Notes under the pieces: generated by a model
The model's input: only the letters and a program-made list of their open reading frames with translations
The model's database searches: none
What the model was told of the DNA's origin: nothing
Shown here: piece by piece, positions 22,655-34,895 of the stretch
Layout of the letters: every line of letters starts with the position of its first letter
How positions within the stretch are numbered: the first letter of the stretch is position 1
Translations under genes and position numbers: made by a program
Assembly (NCBI GenBank): GCA_020631735.1
Contig: CM036209.1
Location: 7,849,451-7,913,450 of the forward strand
Direction: 5' to 3'
Length of the DNA stretch: 64,000 nucleotides
Source: Saccharum officinarum
Taxonomy: Eukaryota > Streptophyta > Magnoliopsida > Poales > Poaceae

Positions 22655-24324
22655 GCTGTCACACTGTCGGTAAACCTCTGAAAGATGATGTACTGACACT
22701 CGAGAGGCTTGGCCTCAATCCGTATCCGCAAGCTTGGCCTCGGATTCAACAGCTGAACAGCAGTCACCCCGACACACCGACAAACTCGCTGAAAAGACAG
22801 AATATATGGATCTACTATAAGCAACATATATGATCTAAAAGGTATGAAACCCTAGAGATAGCAAGCATATAAGATAAGATGTGAAACAAAACACGATGGC
22901 TACCTCGGATCGACGAGAAAGCGGTGACGAGATGAGATGACCTAGGTCGCGAGATTTCCCGAAGCACCGGACGAGCGCTGATTTGCCGAAACAGAAGACG
23001 ATTAGGATAAATGATAACGAAATTTCGGCAAACCCTAACACGAAGATCAAGGATGCGAAACAACCTTGGAGCAAAGATGTCGCGTGAAGTACTTTTCAAC
23101 GACGAACGAAGGAGACGCCGCAGCGCGAACCCTAGGGTTAGGGCGACGCGCGGTGGCCGAAAACCGAGGATGGTCGCGAGGGCAGGGGCTGGCCGGAGGT
23201 GGTGCAGGTGGAGGAGAGCGCGGCTCGCGGGCAGCAGCTCACGGCGGCGGCGGTGGCGGCGCGGCAGAGGTGGCGCATCGCGGTGAAGCTGCGGGCCGGG
23301 CGATGGTCTTGCCGGTCACCGGAGAGGAAAGAGACGCAGGGCGTGGCGGTGGTCTCCGGCGAGCGGCTGAGGCGAGCTTTCCGGCAAGCTAGGGCAAGGA
23401 GGCGGCGGATTCGCGAGGAAGAAACGGCGCGGAAGAGGAAAAGGGAAGAACGCGAAAGGTTATATGAAGGATTAGATCCGCTCATCACGCGATGACCAGA
23501 CGCGGTGGTCGATATGACCGGACGCGGAGAGGCAGCGTCCGGTCACATTCCAGTAAGCTCCTGGAATGACCGGACGCGTCCGATTATCCATGATCGGACG
23601 CTGACAGCGTCCGGTTTTGATTTCCCCGGAAAAATGAGACGGATGATCGGACGCGGTGGTGGTTACCGGGACCGGACGCGGTGGTCAACAGGGGCGCGTC
23701 CGGTGCAGCATCCGGTCACTGGATGAGGAGATGGTCTTCAGGATGACCGGACGCGCTGGTGGTCGCCGGGACCGGACGCGGTGGTGAAGCATCACTGCGT
23801 CCGGTTCAGCGTCCGGTCCAGCGTTCGGTCACTGATTTTCGCCCTTCTTCATTCCGATCTTCGACGTGACTTCTACCAATCAAGTTCCAATTCAAAGAGA
23901 CACAAATAAACACCAATTGGAACATGATATGAGTGACCTCACTCAAACCCTCAAGTTTCTCAAAATAGTTTGCCTTAGGCTAATATTATTTTTAGGAAAA
24001 TAGGCAACAAACACTCGAGGAGCAACGTATGGCCATGCAATAGAGTTTTTGAACCCTTGGGAGCGTCAAAATGCTCTCTCTATCCGTGGACGAACACAGA
24101 GGTTGCTCAAAGCTTAACCGAAAAGAAATGACAAAGCAACAAACATGCATATGCAATGCAAAACAAGTAAGAAAAGCTAGGTTGCTTGTCAAGTTTGATC
24201 CACGGTTAGGCTTTTTCACTCCTCCAAAGGAGGGTTATCGTAACCGTGTTAGCCAAGCCCTAGATGCATTGCGGGTAATTAAACATGACATATAATACAA
24301 TGCAACGCAAGGGACAACACAAGC
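22655..24324 (-). other. Pol-to-env spacer of Element A, plant-leader-like
   Basis: In transcription sense (24324 to 22655) the spacer has an AT-rich part and then a GACCGGACGCG array (23830-23490). A TATA-like CATATAA follows near 23462, then a GC-rich stretch like a plant 5' leader (23450-23100), then T-rich DNA. A candidate intron has its donor at 22903 (GAG/GTAGCC) and acceptor at 22789 (CTTTTCAG). It ends at the ATG of the env-like frame. The short open frames in the GC-rich part lack known domains. An internal promoter or a spliced env message is an inference. Confidence 0.45.
23490..23830. repeat. GACCGGACGCG motif array outside any LTR
   Basis: Same half-sites as in the LTR arrays (GACCGGACGCG, GCGTCCGGT), but placed in the internal pol-env spacer. 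Confidence 0.82.
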
Positions 24325-27300
24325 TCATTTTTTAAAGTTACTAGAGTCAAGCACATTGAGTTCACTTCTCAACCTACAAAAGGTAGCTTCATCTAAAGGT
24401 TTAGTGAAGATATCCGCTAATTGATTTTCACTTCTTACACCTTCTAGTGATATGTCATTTTTAGCAACGTGATCTCTTAGAAAGTGGTGGCGGATATCAA
24501 TGTGCTTGTTGCGAGAGTGTTGTACCGGATTATTAGCAATTTTAACCGCACTCTCATTGTCACACAAAAGCGGCACCTTTTCAAGAACAACTCTATAGTC
24601 TAGGAGGGTTTGTTTCATGTATAAGATTTGTGCACAACAAGCCCTCGCGGCAATGTATTCCGCCTCGGCGGTGGACAAAGCCACACTATTTTGCTTTTTA
24701 GATGACCATGATACTAAGGATCTCCCAAGCAAATGGCATCCTCCGGATGTGCCTTTTCTATCAATTTTGCAACTGGCATAATCCGAATCGGAGTAGCCAA
24801 CTAGTTGGAATCTAGCTCCTTTGGGGTACCATAGTCCGATGCTTGGAGTATACTTAAGATATCTTAGGATTCTTTTTACGGCACTTAGGTGAGGTTCTTT
24901 AGGGCACGCTTGAAAGCGGGCACACATGCACACACTAAACATGATGTCGGGCCTAGATGCGGTAAGATATAACAAGCTACCAATTATTGAACGGTAAAGA
25001 GTTTGATCGATTGGTTTACCTCCCTCATCTAGGTCGAGATGTCCATTAGTTGGCATTGGGGTCTTGATTGGCTTGCATTCTTCTATCTTGAATCTTTTGA
25101 GAAGATCCTTGGTATACTTTTCTTGAGAGATAAAGATCCCTTCTCTCATTTGCTTGACTTGAAACCCAAGGAAGAATGTTAGCTCACCAATCATTGACAT
25201 CTCGAACTCTTTTGACGTCAATTCACCAAATTCTTTGCAATAGTCTTCATTTGTTGACCTGAAGATGATATCATCAACATACACTTGACAAATGAAGATC
25301 TCTTCTTTGAATTTCTTGGTGAATAGTGTGGTGTCAACCTTCCCAATAGTGAAGCTCTTCTCTATGAGAAAGTCCCGGAGGCGCTCATACCACGCTCTAG
25401 GGGCTTGCTTGAGCCCATATAGCGCCTTGGACAACCTATAAACATGATTAGGATATCTAGGGTCTTCAAACCCGGGAGGTTGCTCAACATAGACTAGTTC
25501 ATTTATGAAGCCATTTAAGAATGCACTTTTCACATCCATTTGATATAGTTTCATATCATGATGTGATGCATATGCAAGAAGGATACGGATGGCTTGAAGT
25601 CTTGCAACGGGTGCAAAAGTCTCTCCAAAATCAAGACCTTCAACTTGAGAGAACCCTTTTGCCACTAGTCTTGCCTTGTTTCTTACCACTACCCCTTTAT
25701 CATCTTGCTTGTTGCGGAACACTCACTTGGTTCCAATGACTCTTGCACCTTTTGGATGCTCTTCAAGTGTCCATACTTGATTGTGGGCGAAGTTGTTCAA
25801 TTCTTCATGCATGGCATTCACCCAATCCGGATCTTGAAGAGCTTCTTCTACATTCTTAAGTTCAAGACAAGAGACAAAAGAGTGATGTTCAACAAAAAGA
25901 ATTAAATTTTTGAGATCGAGTCATTACACCCTTTGTTGGACTCCCTATGATGAGATCTTGTGGATGTGCTTGAAGTAGGGGTGAGTTTCTTTGATCAACC
26001 ATTTGAGGAGTGGGATGAGGAGCATTAACATCTTGTGTTTGTGCCTTGGCTTGATGATGAGAGACATGGGTGTCTTTATTTTCAACTCTCTTATTTTTGT
26101 CATCATCTTGAGGCACATATGATGAAGATGGTGGATTGACAATTTGTACATCGTCTTCATCATCTTTAGGCTTGATGTCACCCACCGGCATGTTCTTCAT
26201 GGCCTCCCTCAATGGTTCATCACCTACATCATCACAATTCTCAATTGCTCCTTGGGAGCCGTTAGATTCATCAAATTCCACATCATATGTTTCTTCAACA
26301 AAACCGGTGGCATGGTTAAATACTCTATATGCTTTGGACTTTGATGAGTAGCCAACAAGAAAACCAATATCACAACGTCTTTGGAACTTCCCTAGGTGTT
26401 GACGCTTCTTGTAGATGTAGCATTTGCAACCAAACACCCGGAAGAATGAGACGTCCGGCTTCTTTCCATTTAGCAACTCATAAGGAGTCTTGCAAAGGAA
26501 TTTTTATAGGAAGAGGCGATTTGAAGCATAGCATGCGGTGTTGATTGCCTCGGCCCACAATTTTTCCGGTGTATTATACTCATCTAGCATTGTTCTTGCA
26601 AGAGTTATCAAGGTCCGGTTCTTTCTCTCAACTACACCATTTTGTTGAGGAGTGTAGGTTGATGACACTTCATGCTTGATTCTAATTTCATCACAATAGG
26701 CTTCAATGTTGGTGTTGTCAAACTCTTTTCCATTGTCACTTCTAATCTTCTTTATCTTGACTTCAAATTCATTTTGAGCTATCTTTGCAAACTTCTTGAA
26801 GCAACTTGCCACTTCGGATTTGTCATGAAGGAAGAAGGTCCAAGTGTATCTTGAGAAGTCATCCACAATCACAAGACAATAAAGATTTCCACCCAAACTC
26901 TTGTAAGTTGTAGGACCAAACAAATCCATGTGTAGAAGTTCTAGTACTCTTGATGTTGACATGTAGGCTTTGGTTGGATGAGTGTTTGCAACTTGTTTGC
27001 CGGCTTGACATGCACTACAAGGTTTGTCCTTTTCAAATTTTATATCCTTTAAACCTCTCACTAATTCTTTCTTCAATAGCTTTGTTGAGAGTGTTCATTC
27101 CAACATGAGCAAGCCTCCTATGCCAAAGCCAACCAAGTGTGGTCTTGGTGAACAAACATATCATCAAGTTTGCATCTTCGGAGGTGAAGTCAACAAGATA
27201 AAGATTGTTGTACCTAAAGCCCTTGAAAATCACTTGCTTGTCATCTATCTTGATAACAACCACTTCATTTGGACCAAACAAGCATTGGTAGCAAAGATCA

Positions 27301-27551
27301 CAAAGTTGCCCAACGGATAATAGGTTGAAACTCAATGAAGCAACATAGAGCATATTTGAGAGAGAATGATCATTTGATATTGCAACCTTGCCTATACCCT
27401 TGACTTTGCTCTTTGAATTATCCCCAAATGTGATCTTGTCTTGGCATACCCCATCCTCTTCAAGTGAGGTGAACATACGAGGATCACCGGTCATATGTTG
27501 AGTGCAACCACTATCAATCACCCAATGAGATCCACCGGTCTTGTAGTTCAC
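24325..27551 (-). pseudogene. Pol polyprotein of Element A (PR-IN-RT-RNase H)
   Basis: The protease motif DSGCTQHMTG lies near 27520. Integrase has its zinc region (WHRRLAHVG…CSACQAGK) and catalytic D, D, E in HMDLFGP, RSDNGKEF and NGVVERKNRT (27110-26580). A GKKPDVSFFRVFGCKCY region follows. Reverse transcriptase has [16 protein letters not shown] and YVDDI (about 25400-25270). RNase H has SDYASC and [19 protein letters not shown], and the frame ends at 24325 shortly after [10 protein letters not shown]. The order is that of Copia (Pseudoviridae). The RT/RNase H part stays open for 465 codons (25722-24325). Breaks: a frameshift near 27060, a stop near 26500, a frameshift near 25900 and a TGA near 25727. 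Confidence 0.9.
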
Positions 27552-27565
27552 CTACACACAAGAGA

Positions 27566-29909
27566 TCAAGCCTTTTGTTTAGGGACCCAAACTTGAGAGG
27601 GACCCTTAACTTTTTCAACTAGTGACTTGGCAACCCAAATTTTCTTTGGCCTATTCTTGTTAGGAGGATCCAAGAACATGACTTTCATCTTTCCACTAGA
27701 GTCCTTTCTAAGCATATAGTGAGCATTGAAAGCAAAGGGTCTAGCATGCTTGGGCAAGGGTTGTGGTGGTGGAGTTTTGCACTCATGAGCAAAATGGCCT
27801 TCTTGTCCACACTCAACACATCTCTTTGGCTTAGGCTTTGTCTTGCTTTGTTGTTGTTTGGCCTTTACCTTTTTTTCTTGATTTGCCGAATAGCCAATGC
27901 CACTCCTATCCAACTTCATGACGGTGTTCATGAGTAGCTCACTTTGTAAGTGTTGGCCTCTTGTGAACTTGCTTAGGCCAGTCTTGAGATGCTCTTTCTC
28001 TTGCTTGAGCTTCTTGTTTTCTTCAATGAGTGACTCATTTGAAGCTTGCTTCTCAAGAGCCATCAACTTCTTGTTCTCAACTTTAAGCATCTCATTTTCA
28101 CTCTTGAGCTTGACATACTCATCATAGTCATTGGCCTCAACCACACTCTTGCCTTTGCCGCTAGAGCCTTGCTCAAAGTTCTCAACAAACAAATCATCAC
28201 ATGATGTAGCTATATCAATCTTAACAATTTGGTTAGTAGCATCATGTGTCTCAAGAGCAAGCTCATTAGCAACAATAAGAGTATCATAATTAATTTTCAA
28301 GGTGGTGTACTCTTCCTTTAGCAAGTTTAGTCTAGTGATGAGTTCACCATGCTTCTTCTCAATTTTATCATGTTTATCTCTAAGCTCCTTGTTAGAAGTT
28401 TTAAGCTCTTTGAGAGAAGAAGACATAGTTTTATTTTGATCTATGAGCTCATCCCTAGTATTATGTGCACTTTCAAGCTTAGATGAGAGTGATTCATTTT
28501 CATATTGAAGCTCATCATTTTCATTTCTAGTCCTCCTTATGATTTTAGAATATTTATTTAACAATTTTACTAGTTCATCATAAGAGGGAGCATCATATTC
28601 ATCATCACTATCACTATCATCATCATCACTATCACTATTTTATACCTTTTGATCACCCTTTGCCAAAAGGCATAGATGAGTAGTAGAAGATGATGGTGAA
28701 GATGGCGATGAAGGTGGTGATGAAGATGTCGGTGAAGATGATGATGGCCCAATCACAAGTGCGGCGATCTTTTCTTTGTCATTGTCACTTTCATCGCCGG
28801 AGGACTCACATGATGATTCAATATCGGTGAGCCAATCACCAACAATATAGGCCTTGCCTCCCTTCTTCTTCTTCTTGTAGAATTCTCTTTTCTTGCCATC
28901 TTTCTTCTTGTATGGCTTGTTCTTTCTTTTGTCAGCTTCTTCATCACTTGAATCATCTTTCTTGCCCTTGTACTTGTTCTTGTACTTGTCTTTTAGAGGC
29001 TTTGAGCATTGATGAGCTAGATGGCCAAGTTCTCCACAATTGAAGCAATCCATTTTGGAGATTAGCTTCCTTTTGCTACTTGTGAAGAATTTTTTCTTCT
29101 TGTCATCGAACTTGATGCCACTCTTGTTGAGCTTCTTTAGCATCTTGGTGGTCTTCCTTACCATGAGTGCAAGTGATTCATCATCAATGTCACTTTCACT
29201 AGAGCTTTCTTGCACAATCATGGCTTGGGCCTTCTTCTTTTTCTTTTTATGACTAGCTTTGAAGGCCAAGTCTTTCTTCTTGGAAGATGATGAGCCCTCT
29301 TCCGGAGTGATGTGCATGTACATCTCATGTGCGTTGATCTTCTCCAATACTTAAGTTGGTGTTGCGGTGGAGAGATCACTTTGATGAAGTACGGTGACAA
29401 TGTGTCCATACTTCTCAACGGGAAGAACACTTAAGATTCTCCTTGCAACATCCGATTGACTCATTTTAGTGAGTCCAAGAGCATTTAGATCTTCTACAAG
29501 AACATTCAAACGAGTGTACATGTCGTTAGCACTTTCTCTAGGAAGCATCTCAAAAGAATTAATTTTCTTTAAAGCAATATGATAGCGTTCCTCACGCTCA
29601 CTCTTAGTTCCCTCATGGAGAGCACAAAGATTTTCCCACAATTTGTGAGCGTTTTTTTGCATTTCGCACACGATTGAAAATATCTTTGCCTAGTGCCCGG
29701 TAGATTGCATTTTTTGCTTTTGCATTCCACCGGTCGTATTTCTCCTCGTCACCACTTGGGTTAGCGGGATCCCTTATAGGAGGAAGCCCTTCGGTTGCGT
29801 CTCTAAGGCACCCAACATCTATGGCTTCGAGGTACGCCTCCATACGAATTTTCCAATATGGAAAATCGTCTCCCTCAAAAGTGGGAGGTGGTCATTCCCC
29901 ATTAGACAT
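27566..29909 (-). pseudogene. Gag of Element A
   Basis: The start ATG is at 29909-29907, some 40 nt from the PBS. The N-terminal capsid-like part includes DDFPYWKIRMEAYLEA and KLWENLCALHEG. The first zinc knuckle is CFNCGELGHLAHQC (about 29055-29010). Next come a Lys-rich and Ser-rich region and a long heptad coiled coil (28564-27960). The second knuckle is CVECGQEGHFAHEC (about 27820). It ends WVPKQKA before a stop at 27566. Double knuckle plus coiled coil fits Sirevirus Gag. Breaks: an early TGA (29892), a frameshift near 29670, stops near 29350 and 28640. It would form the virus-like particle in an active element. Confidence 0.87.
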
Positions 29910-29947
29910 CTTGCTCTAGGCGGTAAAGCCAAAAATAAGAGCAACAC

Positions 29948-29960
29948 GGCTCCGATACCA
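29948..29960 (-). other. Primer-binding site of Element A
   Basis: Minus strand TGGTATCGGAGCC begins 2 nt inside the 5' LTR end. It resembles the complement of the initiator Met-tRNA 3' end (TGGTATCAGAGC) used by most plant Copia elements, with one difference. Confidence 0.85.
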
Positions 29961-29962
29961 AT

Positions 29963-31656
29963 TGAAAGGATCAAGATGCCCAAGAGGGGGGTGAATTGGG
30001 CTTTTCTAAAAATTAATTGCAAGAATTAAATCCTACAAGCCAAACTTCACCCCTAGTGCCTACTTGTGTTCCTTGTGATTCTACCGATAAAAGTTTTGCA
30101 CCCTAAGTTCCAATCCTAAACTAGCAAGGCAATTCTAGGAAAGTAAACAAGCAATGAAAGTAATACAAGAAAGTAAATGCTTGAAAGTAGGGGATAGGAA
30201 CACGGCGATGTTTTGCCGAGGTATCGGAGAGTCGCCACTCCCCACTAGTCCTCGTTGGAGCACCCGCGCAAGGGTGTAGCTCCCCCTTGATCCGCGCAAG
30301 GATCAAGTGCTCTCTACAGGTTGATTCTTTGACACTCCGTCGCGGTGAATCACCCAAAACCGCTCACAACTTGAGTTGGGTCACCCACAATCTCGTCGGA
30401 TGATCTCCAAACTCCCAATCACCACAGAATCGTCTAGGTGATGGCGATCACCAAGAGTAACAAGCTAGAACTCTCACTTGACCACAACAAGCCTAATGAG
30501 AAGATGGATGCACACTTGCTTGACTCTTGTCACTAGAGAGGATTCTCAAACTTTGATTCGAAAATCACTATCCTCACTAGAGCTCTTGCACTCCCTTGCA
30601 CTTCAAAGGTGTTTCTCAGCTAAACAAATGAGTAAGAGACCTCTAAAAGAGGTGGAGGGGGTGTATTTATAGACGCCTCAAACAAATCCAACCGTTACCT
30701 TTCGAAACAGCCAGACGCATACTGACCGGACGCGCCTGTCGATATGACCAGACGCGCCGGTCAGGTGTAATGGTCGAATAACGGAAACCTGTGTTGAGTG
30801 ACCGGACGCGCCGGTCTGAGATGACCGGACGCGCCGATCAAGGATGATCGGACGCGTCCGATCATGCAAGAGCTCTCTGGAAAACTGACCTGACGCATCA
30901 CCGTGTCCGATCATAGGTGACCGGACGCGTCAGGTCACCACGGGACCTTACTGGAACATGACCGGACGCACGACCGCGTCCGATCATAGGTGACCGGACG
31001 CGTCAGGTCACCACAGGACCTTACTGGAACATGACTGGACGCGCCGATCATTTTCACAGTCGCGTCCGATTACGCTGTTTACCCTCTGGAACACGTGTCA
31101 GCCTGACCACCGCGTCCGGTTCTCTCAAGGACCGCGTCCGGTCAGTCAGCTGAAAAACACAGTGAAGATTTAGTACTGACCGGACGCGTCCGGTATGACC
31201 AGGACCGCGTCCGGTCATAGGTAAACGGTTCAAACGTCTTCTAAACGCGATGCAACTTGAACCAAGTTGCTTCTAACTGAACTCTGAGCTTTTCTCGAGC
31301 TACCTAGTGCTAAGTTTGACAAGTGTGCACCACACCTAAACACAAGACTCACCTAGGTCAAGCTACTCGCTCATGCCCCTCTTCATAGTACGGTTAAAGG
31401 AAGAAACAAAGATCCTAACGACTATTCCAGATGTATCTCAACACCTTGACATCCGGAACTAACCATCCTTAATCTTATCGTTGATCCTTTGAAAACCGAA
31501 ACGATTTTCATCAAGGGACATGAATGCCATATTGCCCAAAGCAGTTATCATCTCCATGACCTAACTTACCAACGTTTCTGCAAAACACACGTTAGTCATG
31601 GTAATTATGTGTTGTCATTAATTGCCGAAACCAACACCGGGACCTAGATGCTTTTA
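29963..31656 (-). repeat. Element A 5' LTR (1694 bp)
   Basis: Nearly identical to 15630-17347. The outer terminus has drifted (the TG start reads TA in transcription sense). TATA box at about 30664-30672. The motif array at about 30715-31230 lacks one unit present in the 3' LTR. Confidence 0.88.
30715..31230. repeat. GACCGGACGCG motif array in 5' LTR of Element A
   Basis: Same array as 16380-16925, one unit shorter. An almost complete palindrome lies near 31178 (one base lost). Confidence 0.85.
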
Positions 31657-31661
31657 GACGA

Positions 31662-32137
31662 CATCTTGATTATTGGCTTCTTGCGAATTGTGATCGGCGA
31701 TCGGTTGTTTAGGCCCAAGATTTTTTTTTATTTTAAATCCAAATTAATTATTTGTATAGTATTCCAGACTTCGAGTACTTTGTACTCGTATAGGTGTTAG
31801 AATTTTAGAATGTTACCTAAGAAACATTTATCAGGCTGAGAAAAGAAAACGAATATATTGCATTTTTAATCTACATTGTTCCTTGATAATTATCATACAT
31901 GTTAAATTAAAAATATATTATTGTATTTACTTTTGCTTTACAAGTAAAATTAGCACTATATATTATATAAAATTTTTATACATGATCTAGAGGGACGTCC
32001 TGACCAGTTCGCCAGAGGACCCTCAACATCGTAGGTCCGGCACTGCCGTTCGTGTTTATGTCCACCACCCCCTTTGTACTAGAAGGAAGAAGTTGGTAGT
32101 ATTTTGAGTTTTTAACTGCAGCTTCTCTCTGAAAGAC
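31662..32137. other. AT-rich gene-free DNA
   Basis: Host DNA beside Element A. No gene or repeat boundary was seen. Confidence 0.4.
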
Positions 32138-32140
32138 TTT

Positions 32141-32383
32141 GGGTGTGTTCACTTCACGAAAAGTAGCTGAAAAGTTACTGTAGCATCTTTCGTTGTTATT
32201 TGGCAAAATTTATCTAATTATGGACTAACTAGGCTCAAAAGATTCGTCCCGACATTTACAGACAAACTATGCAATTAGTTATCTTTTTTACCTACGTTTA
32301 ATACTCCATGCATGCGTCAAAAGATTTGATGTGATGTGTGTAAGAGGAAATATTTTGGGTTGGGAGGGGAAGTGAACGCGGCC
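32141..32383. mobile_element. PIF/Harbinger-type MITE, 243 bp, TSD TTT
   Basis: Termini GGGTGTGTTCACTTC and GTGAACGCGGCC; TTT at 32138-32140 and 32384-32386. Confidence 0.83.
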
Positions 32384-32516
32384 TTTGCAGAAAAGTTATG
32401 GGAACAGTGGAGAGTGGAGACCGGAGAGGAACATGCTCTGCATCATTGGGTTCGTTCATGGATGGATCCTTAGGCACGCTCTAGCTTGCACAGTTTTACC
32501 ATGCCTGTGTCACGTA

Positions 32517-32759
32517 GGCCCTGTTCGGTTGCCGAAATTTTTGGCAAAACGCTACTGTAGCGTTTTCGTTGTTATTTGACAAATATTGTTCAATCATGGT
32601 CTAATTAGGCTTAAAAGATTCGTCTCGTCTATTTCGTCTAAACTGTGTAATTACATTTATTTTTTATCTATATTTAATGCTTCATACATGCGTCCAAAGA
32701 TTCGATGTGACGGGGAATCTTGAAAATTTTGGCATTTTGGGGTGCAACCGAACAGGGCC
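32517..32759. mobile_element. Tourist-like MITE, 243 bp, TSD GTA
   Basis: Termini GGCCCTGTTCGGTTGC and GCAACCGAACAGGGCC are perfect inverted repeats over at least 16 bp. GTA flanks at 32514-32516 and 32760-32762. Core as in 37533, 53652 and 55604. Confidence 0.88.
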
Positions 32760-32829
32760 GTAGTACATTGCTATGCCATGCCGCAGAAAGGTGAGCAGAA
32801 AAGATGCTGATTATGAAACGTTTTGCTAT

Positions 32830-33548
32830 GGCCGTGTTCACTTCCCAAATTCGGGAGTCCGATTCTGGCACTGTAGGTACAGTGCCTGTGTCGGAACACT
32901 ATAGTAACTTTTGTTTTTTAGTGCAAAAAATTGTCCAAAAATGATTAATTAGACTCAAAATGTTCGTCTCGTAAAGTACAACAAAACTGTGCAATTAGTT
33001 TTTGATTTCATCTATATTTAGTACTTCATGGTATTTTGAGGTGATGTGGAATCTCCTTTTTGTATAGTGGAATTTGGAGGGAGAATTTAGGATCTAAGAC
33101 TACCCGCAGTGGGTACTCTAAAACGATACTCTAAAGTTTTAGAGTATGAATATAGAGTAAAAACTGCTGCACTGGATACTCTAAAACGATACTCTATCCT
33201 TTCTCTCACTCTATATTTAGAGTAGAACTGTGCTTACTCTATACTCTGTAGTGACGGACCCCACTAGCTAAACAAAGGAAAAAATGCTATAACTCACAAA
33301 CCAAAAATCCAAATTAAAATTCGATTGCACCATTAAATTCGTCTCAATAAATCCTTCAAAACTAGATCACACATGAATATATTTAGATAAAGTGATAAGT
33401 GGGTCCCACAGTGAATAGAGTGGATAGAGGATGATATAGAGGATGGATGAGTGCGGAAGAATTGAGTATAGATGAGAGAATCTTGCTGACTAGGACGTAT
33501 AGAGGATGAATATAGAGGTCCATGAGTACGGGTAGTCTAAACAAGGCC
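32830..33548. mobile_element. Tourist-like MITE carrying another MITE
   Basis: Outer termini GGCCGTGTTCACTTCCC and GGATCTAAACAAGGCC (the latter only after excising the inner element); TAT at 32827-32829 and 33549-33551. The body has the AGTACAACAAAACTGTGC core. It lies about 0.7 kb upstream of the HIPP promoter. Confidence 0.82.
33098..33537. mobile_element. Nested MITE, TIR GACTACCCG, TSD TAA
   Basis: Starts GACTACCCGCAGTGGGTACTC-like (written here to its first 20 bases at 33098-33117) and ends GAGTACGGGTAGTC; TAA at 33095-33097 and 33538-33540. The interior is rich in ACTCTA and TAGAGT repeats. At 440 bp it has no coding frame. Confidence 0.85.
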
Positions 33549-34256
33549 TATGTAAAATCTCAAGCTTGTAGAGGGAAACAACCCCCAGAAGACCACTGTA
33601 CCCTGCTCCTGCTGGAGGATATACTATAAAACTGGAAGCATCATGTATCTATCCTAGCCTCCTTTTTACCGATCAGTGTGGACTGTGGAGGGTGAAACTG
33701 ATCGATCACCATTCCACTTGTGCTTCTTCATTCATGTTGATGTAGGAAGGAAGGAAAGAAAGCTGAACAGAACCTTTGGGAGGAGAGGAGAGGAGAAGAT
33801 GAGACACCCATGTCTCTACAGGATGACGGCGGCCGGCCGTTAGGAACAGAAACCTTGGCATTGCCGTGCGTGCTGGGCCTCTCCCCTGTGCTCTCGTGGG
33901 AAAGCATGGAACTTTTGGCCGGCGGATATGGTGCAGAGACGAGAGGAGCAGGTAGCAGCAGCCAGCAGCTAGGAATTCGAGGAGGAGGACGGCCGGGAGA
34001 CAAGGGTCACATGGCGTCTGTCCTGCCCCTGCCTGATGCAGTGCTGCCTCCTCTGCTCACCGTGGCCCCCGCTCATGCAGCACAGCATCGGTGATCGGCC
34101 TCTAGGAGTATTTTCTACTGGAGTATAATACGTAGTACTCCTACCTGAGCAGTACTAGGAGTATCTCCGTATGTACCTCACTCACATGCATGCTCAACAC
34201 CACGTCGGTCTCTCCCGTTCTCTTCTCCCTGCAAGTACTTCCTGACAAGGCCTCTC

Positions 34257-34265
34257 TATTTAAAT
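34257..34265 (+). promoter_or_regulatory. TATA-like box of the HIPP gene
   Basis: TATTTAAAT lies about 640 bp before the coding ATG. A CT-rich leader with a probable first non-coding exon (about 34290-34413) follows. The transcription start is inferred, not seen. Confidence 0.5.
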
Positions 34266-34413
34266 CCCTCGGGCCTCTTTCGCTCCCCCGTCTTTTGCAC
34301 AAGCACCAACCAACCAACATTCACAAGCTGCCGCTGAAGAAGCAGAGCTAGCAAAGGCTTCTTCCTTCCAAAGGCAGGCGATCCATCTCTCTCTCAAAGC
34401 AAATAAAAGCTTG

Positions 34414-34869
34414 GTAAGCACCATCCATGTGCTTAGCTTTGTTGTAGATAGAGTTGAGTTGAGTTGGAGGCGAAAGCGAGTCTCTTCTTCCTCCTGTCTA
34501 CTAGTACCATCTTTCTTTCTTCTTCCTCCTCCTGGACCACACCGCAGGCAGGCAGGCGCTTCATGAGCCTTGCTCATGGCTTTGTAAAACCACAAGGACT
34601 GTTTCTTCTCTCTCTATATTCATGCTTCTGTGAGTGAGTGTCTGTGTGAAGGGACAGTGTTTTATTGCAAAAGCCATTAATTAAGTCCTCTTCCTCTCTC
34701 ACCACACGCACACTGAATGAGAGCTGTCTTCTCAGAGACGGATGGGAAATGTTTCCTGGACGCTGCTGTTCTTTGTTCTTGTTCCTCTCTACTCCTAGCT
34801 CCCTGATTTGAGTGTTTCCAAACCAGATATGAAGCCTCTTTCTGTGTGTTTGCTGTTTGCCGGCTGCAG
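34414..34869 (+). other. Probable 5'-UTR intron of the HIPP gene
   Basis: Donor CTTG/GTAAGC at 34414 and acceptor GGCTGCAG/CATCTG at 34869. The following exon reaches the coding ATG at 34896. Leader introns of this type are common in plant genes. No coding frame is lost by it. Confidence 0.55.
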
Positions 34870-34895
34870 CATCTGAGGTGGTCATCAACTCAAAG

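Larger units (their letters stand above)
15630..31656 (-). mobile_element. Element A: full-length Sirevirus-type Copia retrotransposon
   Basis: This is a 16.0 kb minus-strand element. In transcription order it has the 5' LTR (31656-29963), PBS, gag with two zinc knuckles and a long coiled coil, pol (PR, IN, RT, RNase H), a spacer, an envelope-like frame, a polypurine tract and the 3' LTR (17347-15630). GACGA flanks it at 15625-15629 and 31657-31661. The Copia order PR-IN-RT-RH, the second zinc knuckle and an extra frame after pol point to the Sirevirus lineage. All frames except RT/RNase H are broken, so it cannot be autonomous now. A 2.4 kb solo LTR (20256-22649) is nested within it. The two LTRs are nearly identical by eye, so the insertion is fairly young. 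Confidence 0.9.

Noticed and set aside
23011..23495. Several overlapping GC-rich frames on both strands
   Set aside because: They lie in the pol-env spacer of Element A, lack domains, and all arise from high GC content.
29948..29960. tRNA-like sequence near 29950
   Set aside because: It is only the 13-base primer-binding site; no cloverleaf is present.
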